DNA from: Leptonema illini DSM 21528
Lineage (GTDB): Bacteria; Spirochaetota; Leptospiria; Leptospirales; Leptonemataceae
Assembly (NCBI RefSeq): GCF_000243335.1
Contig: NZ_JH597773.1
Coordinates: 438,489 to 502,488 of the forward strand
Direction of reading: 5' to 3'
Length of the DNA stretch: 64,000 bases
A model generated the notes under the pieces. That model was not told the origin of the DNA, did not search any database, and saw nothing but the letters and a program-made list of their open reading frames with translations. The first letter of the stretch is position 1, and each line of letters begins with the position of its first letter. Made by a program: the position numbers and the translations under genes. Of this stretch, positions 8,732-18,453 are shown in pieces.

Positions 8732-9030
8732 CGGAGGAGATGATCAAAGAGAGAACAATCGGAGGAGAGTAAAAAAGAAATACAACAGTAGGGACAGGAC
8801 GACCATCCCATTCTCTCAACCCTTTATTCCCTCCATAGTTAAACCTCTTCTCCGCGTCCTCTGAGCCCTCAGAGGTTAACCTTTTCTGCAGCGATGCCAC
8901 AAGAAAAACCAGAGTAATTTACCGCAGAGGTCGCTGAGGACACAGAGAAGACCAGAGAGAGAAAAAAAAGATAGGTGTGTGGATACTTCCCCCTTTTCTT
9001 CTTTCGCGCTTTTCGCGTATTTCGCGGTTA
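8732..9030. repeat. Tandem intergenic repeat, copy 2
   Basis: Second copy of the 324-base unit, near-identical over 8732-8941 to 8408-8617. It ends in TTTCGCGTATTTCGCGG. The duplication looks recent because the identical part shows no visible change. Confidence 0.85.
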
Positions 9031-9080
9031 ATAAATCCTTCTGACCGCGAAAGGCGCGAAATACGCGAAAACGATCCAAA
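9000..9080. repeat. Inverted GCGAAA/TTTCGC intergenic repeat
   Basis: TTCGCGCTTTTCGCGTATTT (about 9003-9022) is followed by the inverted version GCGCGAAATACGCGAAAACG (about 9055-9074). The same motif appears at 8684-8706 and 18597-18630. This is a short, gene-free dispersed repeat able to form a long hairpin. I cannot tell its mobility. Confidence 0.7.
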
Positions 9081-9173
9081 ACCGAAGAGAGTTCATACAC
9101 TGAAAAACCCCACCCTATTCCTCTTTTCTCCGCGCCCTCTGAGCACTCCGCGGTTAACTTTTCCTATAAAAGA

Positions 9174-9197
9174 AGAGGCCGCCCTGGGGCGACCTCT
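9174..9197 (-). terminator. Intrinsic terminator of the HpcH/HpaI gene
   Basis: On the minus strand AGAGGTCGCCC is followed by GGGCGGCCTCT and then TCTTTTATA, giving a GC-rich stem with a T-rich tail 35 bases past the stop at 9232. Confidence 0.75.
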
Positions 9198-9231
9198 TTC
9201 TAACAATGGATGCTCGTAACTCGTGTTTCGA

Positions 9232-10218
9232 TCAGGCGAACCAGCGCTTCACGGCTTCGGCGGGCAGAGATTCGCCCGAGAGACGTGCTCGCTGAACCAT
9301 CGTCCAGAATCCGCGATACGTTGCGCGGTCATGCAGCTCGCCTTCATACTGAATCGGGCCCCAGCTTGCGTCCTGTGCGGCGACGAGGATGTTCACGGCC
9401 TTTGCAACTTCGGAATGATCGGGCTTCATCGCCTCGACGATAGCGTCGATCTGCGTCGGATAAATCGACCACATACGCAGGAATCCGAATTTGTAACGAG
9501 CGGTATGGGCGTCGTCCTTCGTCTGCTCATAGTTCTTAAGATCGAGCGTGACGTTATGCGCCGGAATGACGCCGTTCGAAAGAGCGGCGGCGACGACGTT
9601 CGCCTTCGCGCGACGCAGCAGTTCGTGCTCGAACTGGCCGGGGCTTTTCATATTCGAGAGCGAGATGGCGCCATGATGTCCCGAGATGAAGTCCATCAGG
9701 CCGAAGTCCAGCACCTGCAGCCAGGGAAGTGTGGCGATCTTTTCAACGTCTCGAAGAGCGCCGTGAGTTTCGATCAAGACGTGGATGGGAATCTCGCGCT
9801 TCAATCCGGCTTTTGATGCCGTATTGCGGATGTAATCGATCATCTCGGCGACCTGCTCCCATTTCGTCGGCTTCGGAATGGTGATGTAGGTGACCTTATC
9901 GCCGGCTCCGTTGATGACGATCTCTGCATCCTGCTTCCAGTGAGCCGTGTGCGTGTAGTCGTGAATACGAACGCCTGCCATCTTGAACTCGTTCTCTGCG
10001 GAATTCAGAAGACGGACGATCATCTCGGCGTGCTCCTTTTCCTGTCCTGTCGGAGCGCCATCTTCGCAGTCCATCGTGACATCGAATACGGGTCCCTTCT
10101 CTTTTTGAAAGCTGAAGGCCTTCAGGATCATCTTCTCGTTTCCGGCAAAGTGCTCGCAGCTCGGAATAACCGGGAAGGGTTTTTCTCCGGCAAAAAGTGC
10201 GTCATTGGGGTGGACCAT
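9232..10218 (-). CDS. HpcH/HpaI aldolase / citrate lyase beta-like family protein
   Basis: The 328-residue enzyme belongs to the CitE-like branch of the HpcH/HpaI superfamily, which cleaves or condenses short-chain acyl-CoA and keto acids (malyl-, citramalyl- or citryl-CoA). Signature segments are VFDVTMDCEDGAPTG (metal-binding Glu/Asp), AGVRIHDYTH (CoA/phosphate-contacting Arg), PIHVLIETHGALRDVE and LDFGLMDFISGHHGAI. Start ATG 10218 has GGGAG about nine bases upstream; longer in-frame extensions have no support. It is divergent from the PAS kinase. The exact substrate cannot be read from sequence; an L-malyl/(S)-citramalyl-CoA lyase is the most natural guess. Confidence 0.8.
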   Translation of the reverse strand: MVHPNDALFAGEKPFPVIPSCEHFAGNEKMILKAFSFQKEKGPVFDVTMDCEDGAPTGQEKEHAEMIVRLLNSAENEFKMAGVRIHDYTHTAHWKQDAEIVINGAGDKVTYITIPKPTKWEQVAEMIDYIRNTASKAGLKREIPIHVLIETHGALRDVEKIATLPWLQVLDFGLMDFISGHHGAISLSNMKSPGQFEHELLRRAKANVVAAALSNGVIPAHNVTLDLKNYEQTKDDAHTARYKFGFLRMWSIYPTQIDAIVEAMKPDHSEVAKAVNILVAAQDASWGPIQYEGELHDRATYRGFWTMVQRARLSGESLPAEAVKRWFA

Positions 10219-10441
10219 GCTATTTTCTCTCCCTGTACTATCGCGATAATGGGGATCGCTCAATAAAACGATCGTTCTCGCTAAATTTTTTATGCAGCCT
10301 CTCTGTTCCACCATATTTTCAAACGAACACCGGCGCTGCCCTCGTTCCCTTTCTCCCGCGAGCAGATCCACTCAGAAAAAAGGGATTGACCTTGTGCCTT
10401 TTCTCCGACCTTCTTTTAGCCGGACGCCGGCCAGACAAACG

Positions 10442-13400
10442 ATGGAATTTCAGATCAGAACTGCTCTCGGTGTACTCGATCAAGATCTACGCCTTTCCGA
10501 CGCCGATACCCGTCTGTGCGAGATTCTCGGCATAGAGAGCAACTCCGTTCAGGGCTGCCCTTTCGAGCAGTTCTTGCCCGACGAATCAAAGACCGACTTC
10601 CGGCGAGCCGTCACTCATGCGCTTCGCGACGGAAGCCATGAGACCAGCATCACTTTACAGAATGGCGACGGTTCCTACGTTTTTGTCGCAGACATGCAGT
10701 TGCGACGCCTCGCCGCCTATACAATTTTAATTCAGGTCGTCGATTCGACGCGGGCCCGGCGCATTGAGGGCTCCATCCGTTCTCTTGCCCGCGAAACGGC
10801 CCCGCTAACAGGTCAGGCCTTCTTTGATTCAGTCACAGAGCTGCTGGCAGAAGCAACAGGCATGCGCATCGCCTTTGTCGGTCGTCGCATCGCAAACGAT
10901 CGCATCCGCACGATCTCGGTCTGGGATGACGCACGCGGAGGACGGGTCGACGATTTCGAGTACGAGCTGAAAGGCAGCCCGTGCGAGACGGTGGTAGCGA
11001 ACGATCCCTGCTTTTTTTGTGATTCTGTCTGCCGGCGATTTCCAGAGGATGCTCTGCTACAGCAGATGCAGATGGAATCGTATCAGGGTATTCCCGTGCA
11101 CAGCGTTGCCGGCGAACTGCTCGGTATTATCGTCCTTCTGCATGATCGACCAATGGAGCCGATTCCGGAGCTTGATCCGACCTTGACCTTGCTCGCCGCC
11201 CGCGCCGGTGCTGAGATGGAACGAATGGAATCGGAGCGGGCCCTGCTCGAGCAGCTGGCAGCCGACCAGAACTATATGTCGACCATCCTTGAGACCACGG
11301 GGGCTCTCATCATCGTCGTCGATCGTGACGGGAATATCATCACTTTCAATCGCGGATGCGAAGAGACCTCGGGCTATTCACGAGAAGAGGTCACCGGACA
11401 GCCCTTCTGGAAATACCTGATCCCCGAAGACGAAAGGCCGGCCGTCATAGAGGCATTGAAGTCGCTTTCCGCCGGCCACTTTCCCGCAACGTTCGAGAAC
11501 CACTGGCTACGGCGCGATGGCACGAAGCGATGGATCTCGTGGTCGAATACCTGCACGTTGAAGCCCGATGGATCGGTCGATCTTGTTATCGGAACCGGCA
11601 TCGACATCACCGAGAAGAAAGAGATGCAGCATGATCTTCTCCAGGCAAACGAAGAGCTGGCCGAACAGCTGGGCGCCGTCGATCAGGAACGCAATCTTCG
11701 CAAACAGATCATGGAGACAAGCGGTGCCATCGTGCTTGTCGTCGACGAAGAAGGCCGCCTTATCGAGTTTAACAGCGCTGCCGAGCAGGCAACAGGGTAC
11801 GAACGAACAGAGGTCATCGGCCAATCCGCAACGCTTCTTGTTCCAGAAAAACTGCGCACGGTTACTCTGGCAGGCTTGAAAGAACGCCTTGCAGCAGGCA
11901 CGGATTCATCAAGTGAATACATTCTGCTGCGCAAAGACGGTCAGAAGCGATGGGTAACCTGGCAGAACTCCGTCTATAGAGAGCCGCTGCTCGGCCGCAG
12001 ATTGCTCATCTCAATTGGTATCGACATTACGGAACGTAAGAAGTTTGAGGAAGAACAGCAGCAGCTCTTTAAACAGATCGAGCGCACCTTTCAGGAGATC
12101 GTCCGCGAACGAAACTTTCGCCAGCAGATCCTTGATACGGCGGCAGCCATCATCTGTGTCGCCGATACGGACGGCAACGTCATCGAATTCAATCGCGTCG
12201 CCGAAGAGATCAGCGGTTATACAAAAGACGAGTTACTGGGTAAGCCTTACTTCATCCTGTTACCGCCTGATCAGCGCGACTCGGCTCGAAACCGCCTGAA
12301 ACAGATGGAGGACGGCGATGTAGAGCACAATATTGTGTACCCCTGGTTGACCCGATCGGGCGACGAACGACATATTCTCTGGAGCAACTCCGCCTTCTTC
12401 GATCGGCAGGGCGGCATGGAATTCGTCATCGGCACCGGCATCGACATCACAGAACGAGTCGAGGTCGAACGTGTTCGCGAAGAGCTTTTTGAGCGATTAC
12501 AGCATAGTCTACAGGAGTTGCAGCGCGAACGTGAATTCCGACAGAGCATCGTCGAGACCTCAAGCGCCCTCATCATCGTTCTCAGCGAAACGGGACAAAT
12601 CATCGAATTCAATCGCGGCTGTGAAGAGGTGAGCGGCTATCGGCGCGATGAGGTCATCGGCCGACATTTCAGCTTTCTAATTCCTGTCGATGAAGGGCAT
12701 CACGTGATGAACCGCTTCGCAGAAATGCCTCTTAAAGAGATCGAGCCGAACGTCGAGAACGGATGGCTTACGAAGTCGGGCGATATACGCTGGATTCTCT
12801 GGAATAACAGCTCGGTTACAGATCCACAGACCGGCCAGCAGATCATCATCGGAACGGGAATCGACATCACCGAACGAAAGAAAGCACAGAAAGAGCTTGC
12901 CGAAGCCTATGAAGATCTGAAGCTTCTGAACGATCACCTTGAAGATCGCGTGCGAGAACGCACGATGCAGCTCCAGGCGGCCAATCAGGAGCTGGAGGCC
13001 TTCTCCTATTCGGTATCCCACGACCTCCGCGCCCCCCTGCGTCATATTACCGGCTTCATTGATCTCATTCACATGAAGGCCTTCGAACTTGATCCTCAGC
13101 TGAGGAAATATCTCGATATCATCGCCGATTCTGCTAAGCGTATGGGCATGCTTATCGACGATCTTCTTCAGTTCTCGCGAATGGGCCGCACTGAGATGTC
13201 GCAGAGCGTGATAGATCTGAACGGTATCGTCACGAGAGTAATCAACGATCTTTCGTACGAAACGCAGGGCCGGAATATCGACTGGCGCATCACCGAGCTG
13301 CCGCGGATGCGCTGTGATCCGTCGATGATCCTGCTTGTTTTCCAGAATCTGATAGGAAATGCGCTGAAATTCACCAGAAACAGGGATCCCGCTGTCATCG

Positions 13401-13657
13401 AAATTTTTTCGGAACAGGCGGAAAAAGGCACGACAATCCATGTCAGGGATAACGGAGTCGGATTTGACATGCAATATGCCGATAAATTATTCGGCGTCTT
13501 CCAGCGGCTGCATAGAGCCGAGGAATTCGAAGGGACGGGAATAGGACTCGCCAACGTGCGACGCATCGTGCACAGACACGGCGGAACCGTCCATGTCGTC
13601 GCTGCCTTGAACGAAGGAGCCGACTTTTCATTTCATCTTCCGGAGTTACGATCATGA
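10442..13657 (+). CDS. Multi-PAS/GAF sensor histidine kinase
   Basis: A 1071-residue soluble kinase. Order: N-terminal PAS (1-100), GAF (about 135-270), four PAS domains at a 140-residue period (starting near 281, 422, 563 and 702, each with a GxIIEFNRGCEE-type core and ending in the PAC motif GTGIDITERK), a coiled coil, HisKA with the phospho-His in YSVSHDLRAPLRHITGF (about 860), and HATPase_c (N box QNLIGNALKF about 967, G boxes DNGVGFDM and GTGIGLANV). No membrane segment is seen, so it senses internal signals. It overlaps the next regulator gene by four bases (ATGA), which marks that protein as its partner. The start is uncertain because ATG 10442 lacks a clear SD. Confidence 0.9.
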   Translation: MEFQIRTALGVLDQDLRLSDADTRLCEILGIESNSVQGCPFEQFLPDESKTDFRRAVTHALRDGSHETSITLQNGDGSYVFVADMQLRRLAAYTILIQVVDSTRARRIEGSIRSLARETAPLTGQAFFDSVTELLAEATGMRIAFVGRRIANDRIRTISVWDDARGGRVDDFEYELKGSPCETVVANDPCFFCDSVCRRFPEDALLQQMQMESYQGIPVHSVAGELLGIIVLLHDRPMEPIPELDPTLTLLAARAGAEMERMESERALLEQLAADQNYMSTILETTGALIIVVDRDGNIITFNRGCEETSGYSREEVTGQPFWKYLIPEDERPAVIEALKSLSAGHFPATFENHWLRRDGTKRWISWSNTCTLKPDGSVDLVIGTGIDITEKKEMQHDLLQANEELAEQLGAVDQERNLRKQIMETSGAIVLVVDEEGRLIEFNSAAEQATGYERTEVIGQSATLLVPEKLRTVTLAGLKERLAAGTDSSSEYILLRKDGQKRWVTWQNSVYREPLLGRRLLISIGIDITERKKFEEEQQQLFKQIERTFQEIVRERNFRQQILDTAAAIICVADTDGNVIEFNRVAEEISGYTKDELLGKPYFILLPPDQRDSARNRLKQMEDGDVEHNIVYPWLTRSGDERHILWSNSAFFDRQGGMEFVIGTGIDITERVEVERVREELFERLQHSLQELQREREFRQSIVETSSALIIVLSETGQIIEFNRGCEEVSGYRRDEVIGRHFSFLIPVDEGHHVMNRFAEMPLKEIEPNVENGWLTKSGDIRWILWNNSSVTDPQTGQQIIIGTGIDITERKKAQKELAEAYEDLKLLNDHLEDRVRERTMQLQAANQELEAFSYSVSHDLRAPLRHITGFIDLIHMKAFELDPQLRKYLDIIADSAKRMGMLIDDLLQFSRMGRTEMSQSVIDLNGIVTRVINDLSYETQGRNIDWRITELPRMRCDPSMILLVFQNLIGNALKFTRNRDPAVIEIFSEQAEKGTTIHVRDNGVGFDMQYADKLFGVFQRLHRAEEFEGTGIGLANVRRIVHRHGGTVHVVAALNEGADFSFHLPELRS

Positions 13658-14103
13658 CCGAACTAAAACATATTCTGCTCGTTGAAGACGATGAGCGCGA
13701 CCTTGAACTGGCTCTGGCCGCCCTTGAAGGGGCCCGCCTTGCAAATCCCATCTCCGTGGCGCGAGACGGCGTGGAGGCCCTTGATTATCTCTTTCGCCGC
13801 GAGAAATACGCCGACCGCTGTAGTGGACTGCCCGCCGTCGTTCTGCTCGATCTCAAGCTTCCGAAACGCAACGGCATCGAGGTACTGACCGAGATCCGGC
13901 AGGATAAGACACTGCACAGTCTTCCCGTCGTCATGCTCACCTCGTCGCGCGAAGAGCCCGATATCGTTCGCTGCTATGAGATCGGCGCCAACGCCTACGT
14001 CGTTAAGCCCGTGGACTTTCAGGAATTCATGCGCGCCGTCGGAACGGTAGGCGCCTTCTGGGGCATCATCAATGAGCCTCCTGTAGAAACAAAGGCGCAG
14101 TAA
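13654..14103 (+). CDS. Single-domain response regulator (Rcp1-type)
   Basis: The 149-residue receiver resembles the Rcp1/CheY group that works with phytochrome-like kinases. The acidic pocket is VEDDERD, the phospho-acceptor Asp lies in VVLLDLKLPKRNG, and the switch Thr and Lys lie in VMLTSS and YVVKPVDF. It has no output domain. It overlaps the kinase gene by four bases and is followed 11 bases later by a receiver-GGDEF-EAL gene, so the three genes form a phosphorelay to c-di-GMP output. Confidence 0.92.
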   Translation: MTELKHILLVEDDERDLELALAALEGARLANPISVARDGVEALDYLFRREKYADRCSGLPAVVLLDLKLPKRNGIEVLTEIRQDKTLHSLPVVMLTSSREEPDIVRCYEIGANAYVVKPVDFQEFMRAVGTVGAFWGIINEPPVETKAQ

Positions 14104-14114
14104 AGGCGACCTCC

Positions 14115-15848
14115 ATGAACGGCACCCTGAAAATACTGCATCTCGAAGATAACGATCTCGACGCCGAGCTTGTCGCCAGCGTCGTCGCCGGCGAAGGTCT
14201 GCAGTGTTCGATTCACCGTGTCCAGGATAAGGCAGGGTTCCTCTCCGCCCTGGAGAACGCCCCCGACATCATACTCGCCGACTTCAGCCTGCCCGGCTTT
14301 TCGGGCGCCGACGCGTTACAGATCGCTCGAGAGATATCGCCCCAAACGCCCTTCATTCTCGTTTCGGGAGCGCTCGGCGAAGAGCTGGCCATTGAGATGA
14401 TTAAGAAAGGCATGACCGACTATGTAATGAAGCATCGCCTCAGCCGGCTTGCTCCGGCGATTCAGAGGGCATTGCGAGAGGCCGAAGAGATACAGACGCG
14501 ACAGCGCGCCGAAAAAGAACGCGAAGAGGCGAACCGGGAGCTGGAGCGCGCCTTCATGCATACGTATGAGCTTGCCTTTGTAGATCAGTTAACCGGCATC
14601 CCCAATCGAGAGGCTCTGTTGCAGAATATCGAGCTGCTGATCACGCAGGGCGAGAACCCATTTCACGTATTGCTTCTGAACCTTGACGGCTTTCGCCGCA
14701 TCAACTATCGTACGCGCTATGAGATCGGCGACAGCGTTCTCATAGCCATCGCAGATCGGGTAAGGAAGGCCCTGCCTGATGAGATCCGCTTTGGTCGTCT
14801 TGCCGGCGATTCCTTTCTCACAATCGTCAGACAGGGATCGCATGACCCTGAAGCGATCGCCGACACCATCATCAACGCCTTACAGCAACCCGTCGTCGTT
14901 CAGGAGCATGAATTCTTACAGAGCGGTACTGTGAGCATCGTGCGTTATCCGGATGACGGTCGCAACGGCGGCGGGCTGCTTAAAACGGCCGAACTCAATC
15001 TGCGCGAAGCAAGACGTACGGGCGGACGTGTTCGACGCTTCACCTCCGAAGACCGCCTGAACCTCGAACGCAGGCTCGCTATTGAAAACGCCCTTCTACA
15101 GAGAGACGTCGTCAACGAGATGTATCTCGTCTTTCAACCCAAAGGTCGCATCAGAGACGGAGCCGTACCCTCTCTCGAAGCCCTGATTCGCTGGAAGTCT
15201 CCTAAATTTGGTGAGCTCTCACCTGCACATTTTATTCCTCTGGCCGAAGAGATCGGCGCCATCACCTCGATGAGCGAGTGGATCATCGAAACGGGCCTGC
15301 AAACGCTTGAACGCATGGACGCTATGGGTTATCCTCCCGTGCATCTTGCCATCAACTTGTCGCCTATTCATCTGAAACGTCCGGACTTCCTGAGCGACCT
15401 TTTCGAGCTTTTTTCGCGGCATTCGATCGCTCCGGGTCGTATCGAATTCGAAATCACCGAGGGACTGTTGCTTGAAGATTCGGAGTGGACGGCCGGTATG
15501 CTGACCGAGCTGCGCAATGCCGGGTTTCGCCTTGCTCTCGACGATTTCGGCACAGGATTCTCAAATCTCGGTTATCTGAGCAGATTCCCCGTCGATACGA
15601 TCAAGATCGATAGAAGCTTCATCAGCGAAATTCACATCAATGAACGAAACCGTAGCATCGTGCGGGCGATGATCTCGCTGGCCGAAGCCATGGGAAGCGA
15701 AACGGTCGCCGAAGGAGTCGAGCTCGAAGAGGAATTCCAGGCCCTTGCCGATCTGGGCTGTCATCTCATTCAGGGCTATTTTTTCAGCCGACCTCTTAAA
15801 ACGGAAGATCTGTTCAATTTTTTACAGAATCGCTCACCGGTCCCTTAG
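14115..15848 (+). CDS. Response regulator with degenerate GGDEF and intact-looking EAL domain
   Basis: A 577-residue protein. The receiver (1-125) has Asp in IILADFSLPGFSG. The GGDEF domain (about 160-320) carries LAGDSF where the active site should be, so diguanylate cyclase activity is not expected. The EAL domain (about 335-570) keeps SLEALIRW, LAINLSP, IEFEITEG, LALDDFGTGFSNLGYL, TIKIDRSF and VAEGVE, the metal and substrate ligands of c-di-GMP phosphodiesterases. It is the third gene of the kinase operon and probably lowers c-di-GMP on phosphorylation. The degenerate GGDEF may serve as a GTP sensor, as in other such hybrids. Confidence 0.9.
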   Translation: MNGTLKILHLEDNDLDAELVASVVAGEGLQCSIHRVQDKAGFLSALENAPDIILADFSLPGFSGADALQIAREISPQTPFILVSGALGEELAIEMIKKGMTDYVMKHRLSRLAPAIQRALREAEEIQTRQRAEKEREEANRELERAFMHTYELAFVDQLTGIPNREALLQNIELLITQGENPFHVLLLNLDGFRRINYRTRYEIGDSVLIAIADRVRKALPDEIRFGRLAGDSFLTIVRQGSHDPEAIADTIINALQQPVVVQEHEFLQSGTVSIVRYPDDGRNGGGLLKTAELNLREARRTGGRVRRFTSEDRLNLERRLAIENALLQRDVVNEMYLVFQPKGRIRDGAVPSLEALIRWKSPKFGELSPAHFIPLAEEIGAITSMSEWIIETGLQTLERMDAMGYPPVHLAINLSPIHLKRPDFLSDLFELFSRHSIAPGRIEFEITEGLLLEDSEWTAGMLTELRNAGFRLALDDFGTGFSNLGYLSRFPVDTIKIDRSFISEIHINERNRSIVRAMISLAEAMGSETVAEGVELEEEFQALADLGCHLIQGYFFSRPLKTEDLFNFLQNRSPVP

Positions 15849-15952
15849 TTTAAGCGACAATTTCCTTATTGCTTTTTTATTGAAATCGTCCGTCCAATAG
15901 GGCGTTCGACGAATATAGCCGCGCCAGAGCAATCAATGCGAAAAGTCAATTT

Positions 15953-17938
15953 ATGAAGCCTGTGATTCAATACCGAAGCAGCCTGCCAGAGGAACTAAAG
16001 AGGGACGACGTCGTCGCCGTACGGGATGCTCAGGCTGCCCCCGACGCCCTCTCGGTCGATCTCGACGCCGGCGATGAGCTACCGTCGACCGATCTACCTC
16101 TCTTGCTGTTCTTCAGCGAACGCACGCGAAGCCTGTTATCACAATTGCATAAAAACGGTCCGGTTGAGCTTTTTAACAGGTCCGACTCAAACGGAAAGCA
16201 TGCCCTGAAACAGGCCATTGATCGGCTCAGCTACGAAAAGCGGATCAAAGAGATGGAAAAAACCATCGCTACCATCAGAACCGAGCATGAAGCGCTGCTG
16301 AATTCCATCGACGATCTGGTCATTGTTCTTTCCAGAGAAGGGGCCATTCTGTGGTTTCACCGCCCCTCCAATTTTCCCGATATCCTGGACTCTGCCGTTG
16401 TCGGCCGCGACATTCGCTCCCTTCCGCTACCGGCCGAATTCATTAAGGCGGTGGACACTGCTCTGGTTGAAATTTGCGCTGCAGGCCATTACCGCAGCTT
16501 TCAGGCGGTTTTTGAAACAGGTCAGAAGAAGCGAACCTTTGAACTGAAGGCCTCCTCACGGGAAGACGGAACAGGCGCCTGCGCCGGTATAACGATTTCA
16601 GGCCGCGAGATCACGGAGCTTGTCGAGACCCGCCTTTCGCTTTCGCGCATGACCGAAGAGCTTGAAGAGTCCTTTCTGCGGGCGTTTGAACTTGCGTTCA
16701 CCGATCAGATCACAGGCCTGCCGAACCGCGAGGCCCTTTTGCAAACGCTTGAGATGACGATGGAGAATCGCAACGACGAGCGCCTCGCTCTCATGCTCTT
16801 GCATGTGAGGAATCTGAGCAACATCCGCAATTCGACGCGTTTCGATACAGGCAATCAGATCTTAAAAACGATGGTGGAGCGACTGAAAAATGAAACGGAT
16901 CGCGAAACCTTCCTTGCCCGCTACGGAGAGGATGAATTCGGACTCTTTATGCCCGGCGACATGGCCGAAGCCGAGACTGCGCGTCTGATTCGGGCCATAG
17001 AAGCGCCTGTAAAAACGGACGCCATGGATTTCACGCTCAGCTGTACGGCCGGTATGGCCGTCTTTCCCGACGATGCCACAGAGATGGAAGCGCTGGTGCA
17101 GAGCGCCGAAATCGCTCTGCGTGAGGCGCGCGAGCACGGCGTCGATAAGGTCAGGCTTTTCTCTCCCGAAGACCGACAGCGGTTAAACTACAGGATGCAT
17201 GTTGAAACGGAGCTTCTGCGGCCCAACATCACCGACGAGATGAGCCTGGTCTATCAGCCCATCGTAGATGCGTCTACGCGAAAGATTCGCTATCTTGAGG
17301 TGCTGCTTCGCTGGACGTCTCCCGTTCTTGGAGACGTACCTCCCGATCTTTTTATTCCGCTCGCCGAGAAAAACGGCGTCATCATCTCGCTGACGAACTG
17401 GATGATCACGGAAAGTACGAAAGTGCTTCCTCTACTGCCTGCCGACATCCGCTTTTCAGTAAACCTTTCGCCGGTGCATCTGCTTGTTCCGACTCTTGTC
17501 GACGACATTGCCGGCCTCATCGAAGAGCATCACATGGATCCCGACCGCTACAAGATCGAGATAACGGAAGGAGTATTCATCAGAGATCCGGTCGAGGCCA
17601 CACAGCGCATCCATGGATTGAAATCCAGGGGCTTCACTATAGCCCTCGACGACTTCGGCGTCGGTTTCTCAGGACTCAGCTACCTCGGCCTTCTGCCCGT
17701 CGACTCGATCAAGATCGACAGAAGCTTTTTACAGGGATATCCCGACGACAGACGTTCGACGGCGCTGATCGAATCCATCCTCACGTTAACAAGATCGTTT
17801 GGAATCGACAGCATCGCCGAAGGCGTCGAGCGCGAAGAGCAGATCGAGCATCTGAACCGCCTGGGTTGCAGCATGCTTCAGGGGTTTCTGCTCTCGCGTC
17901 CGCTGAAAGAGCAGGCCATGCTGGCGCTCTTCTCCTGA
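15953..17938 (+). CDS. PAS-GGDEF-EAL c-di-GMP enzyme
   Basis: A 661-residue cytoplasmic protein: a variable N-terminus, a PAS-like domain (about 105-220), GGDEF (about 240-395) with active-site variant YGEDEF, and EAL (about 410-655) with LEVLLRW in place of EAL plus FSVNLSP, YKIEITEG, IALDDFGVGFSGLSYL, SIKIDRSFL and IAEGVE. Both catalytic centres are near-canonical, so it could make and break c-di-GMP. About 100 bases separate it from the preceding gene, so it may have its own promoter. It resembles the gene before it (both share an FELAFxDQxTGxPNREALLQ segment), which suggests duplication. Confidence 0.88.
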   Translation: MKPVIQYRSSLPEELKRDDVVAVRDAQAAPDALSVDLDAGDELPSTDLPLLLFFSERTRSLLSQLHKNGPVELFNRSDSNGKHALKQAIDRLSYEKRIKEMEKTIATIRTEHEALLNSIDDLVIVLSREGAILWFHRPSNFPDILDSAVVGRDIRSLPLPAEFIKAVDTALVEICAAGHYRSFQAVFETGQKKRTFELKASSREDGTGACAGITISGREITELVETRLSLSRMTEELEESFLRAFELAFTDQITGLPNREALLQTLEMTMENRNDERLALMLLHVRNLSNIRNSTRFDTGNQILKTMVERLKNETDRETFLARYGEDEFGLFMPGDMAEAETARLIRAIEAPVKTDAMDFTLSCTAGMAVFPDDATEMEALVQSAEIALREAREHGVDKVRLFSPEDRQRLNYRMHVETELLRPNITDEMSLVYQPIVDASTRKIRYLEVLLRWTSPVLGDVPPDLFIPLAEKNGVIISLTNWMITESTKVLPLLPADIRFSVNLSPVHLLVPTLVDDIAGLIEEHHMDPDRYKIEITEGVFIRDPVEATQRIHGLKSRGFTIALDDFGVGFSGLSYLGLLPVDSIKIDRSFLQGYPDDRRSTALIESILTLTRSFGIDSIAEGVEREEQIEHLNRLGCSMLQGFLLSRPLKEQAMLALFS

Positions 17939-18027
17939 GACAGGCCCCCAACTCTTCCTGACCGGCCTCTGCCCGGCCGGCGGCCGGGTCGCCGGTTAGC
18001 CGACCCGCTCCGTACGCCTGAAAGAAA

Positions 18028-18453
18028 TTAGCCGATTACCTCTTTTGCGACGGCAGAGGCCATCTTTCCGTCATATTGACCGTCATACTTCTCTTTCAGA
18101 AGTTTCATCGCTTCGCCGATGTTCTTCACACCGGCCTCTTTCAGGATCTTTTTCAGATCGTCGGCTCCGAGCTGCTGCGGAAGGTATTCTTCGAGCACCC
18201 CTTTTTCATACTCGCTCTTCGCCTTCTCTTCGGCCGAGATCGTACCTTTTGCCGCCAGCTCCAGGTTTTCGTTCACGCCTTTAAGAAAGGAACGCACGAC
18301 TTTCAAAACGTCCTGATCGTTCGGGTCGCGATGCCCGTCGTCGATGGCCATCGTCTTCACCTGTGAAAGGACGGTAATGAGCAGGGCAGCACGATCGGCA
18401 TCTTTATTCTTGCGGGAATCAAGTGTATCTTTCTGTAATTTCTCGAAAAGCAT
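18028..18453 (-). CDS. GatB/YqeY domain protein
   Basis: This 141-residue YqeY-type protein has the family pattern: an N-terminal helix with DADRAALLITVLSQVKT, then EEKAKSEYEKGVLEEYLPQQL, then a C-terminal GKMASAVAKEVIG. YqeY proteins share the tail domain of GatB amidotransferase, which is thought to hold tRNA. Their cellular role is not settled. It stands alone and convergent to the EAL gene. The start is ATG 18453; the region upstream is repeat-like and has no obvious promoter. Confidence 0.88.
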   Translation of the reverse strand: MLFEKLQKDTLDSRKNKDADRAALLITVLSQVKTMAIDDGHRDPNDQDVLKVVRSFLKGVNENLELAAKGTISAEEKAKSEYEKGVLEEYLPQQLGADDLKKILKEAGVKNIGEAMKLLKEKYDGQYDGKMASAVAKEVIG

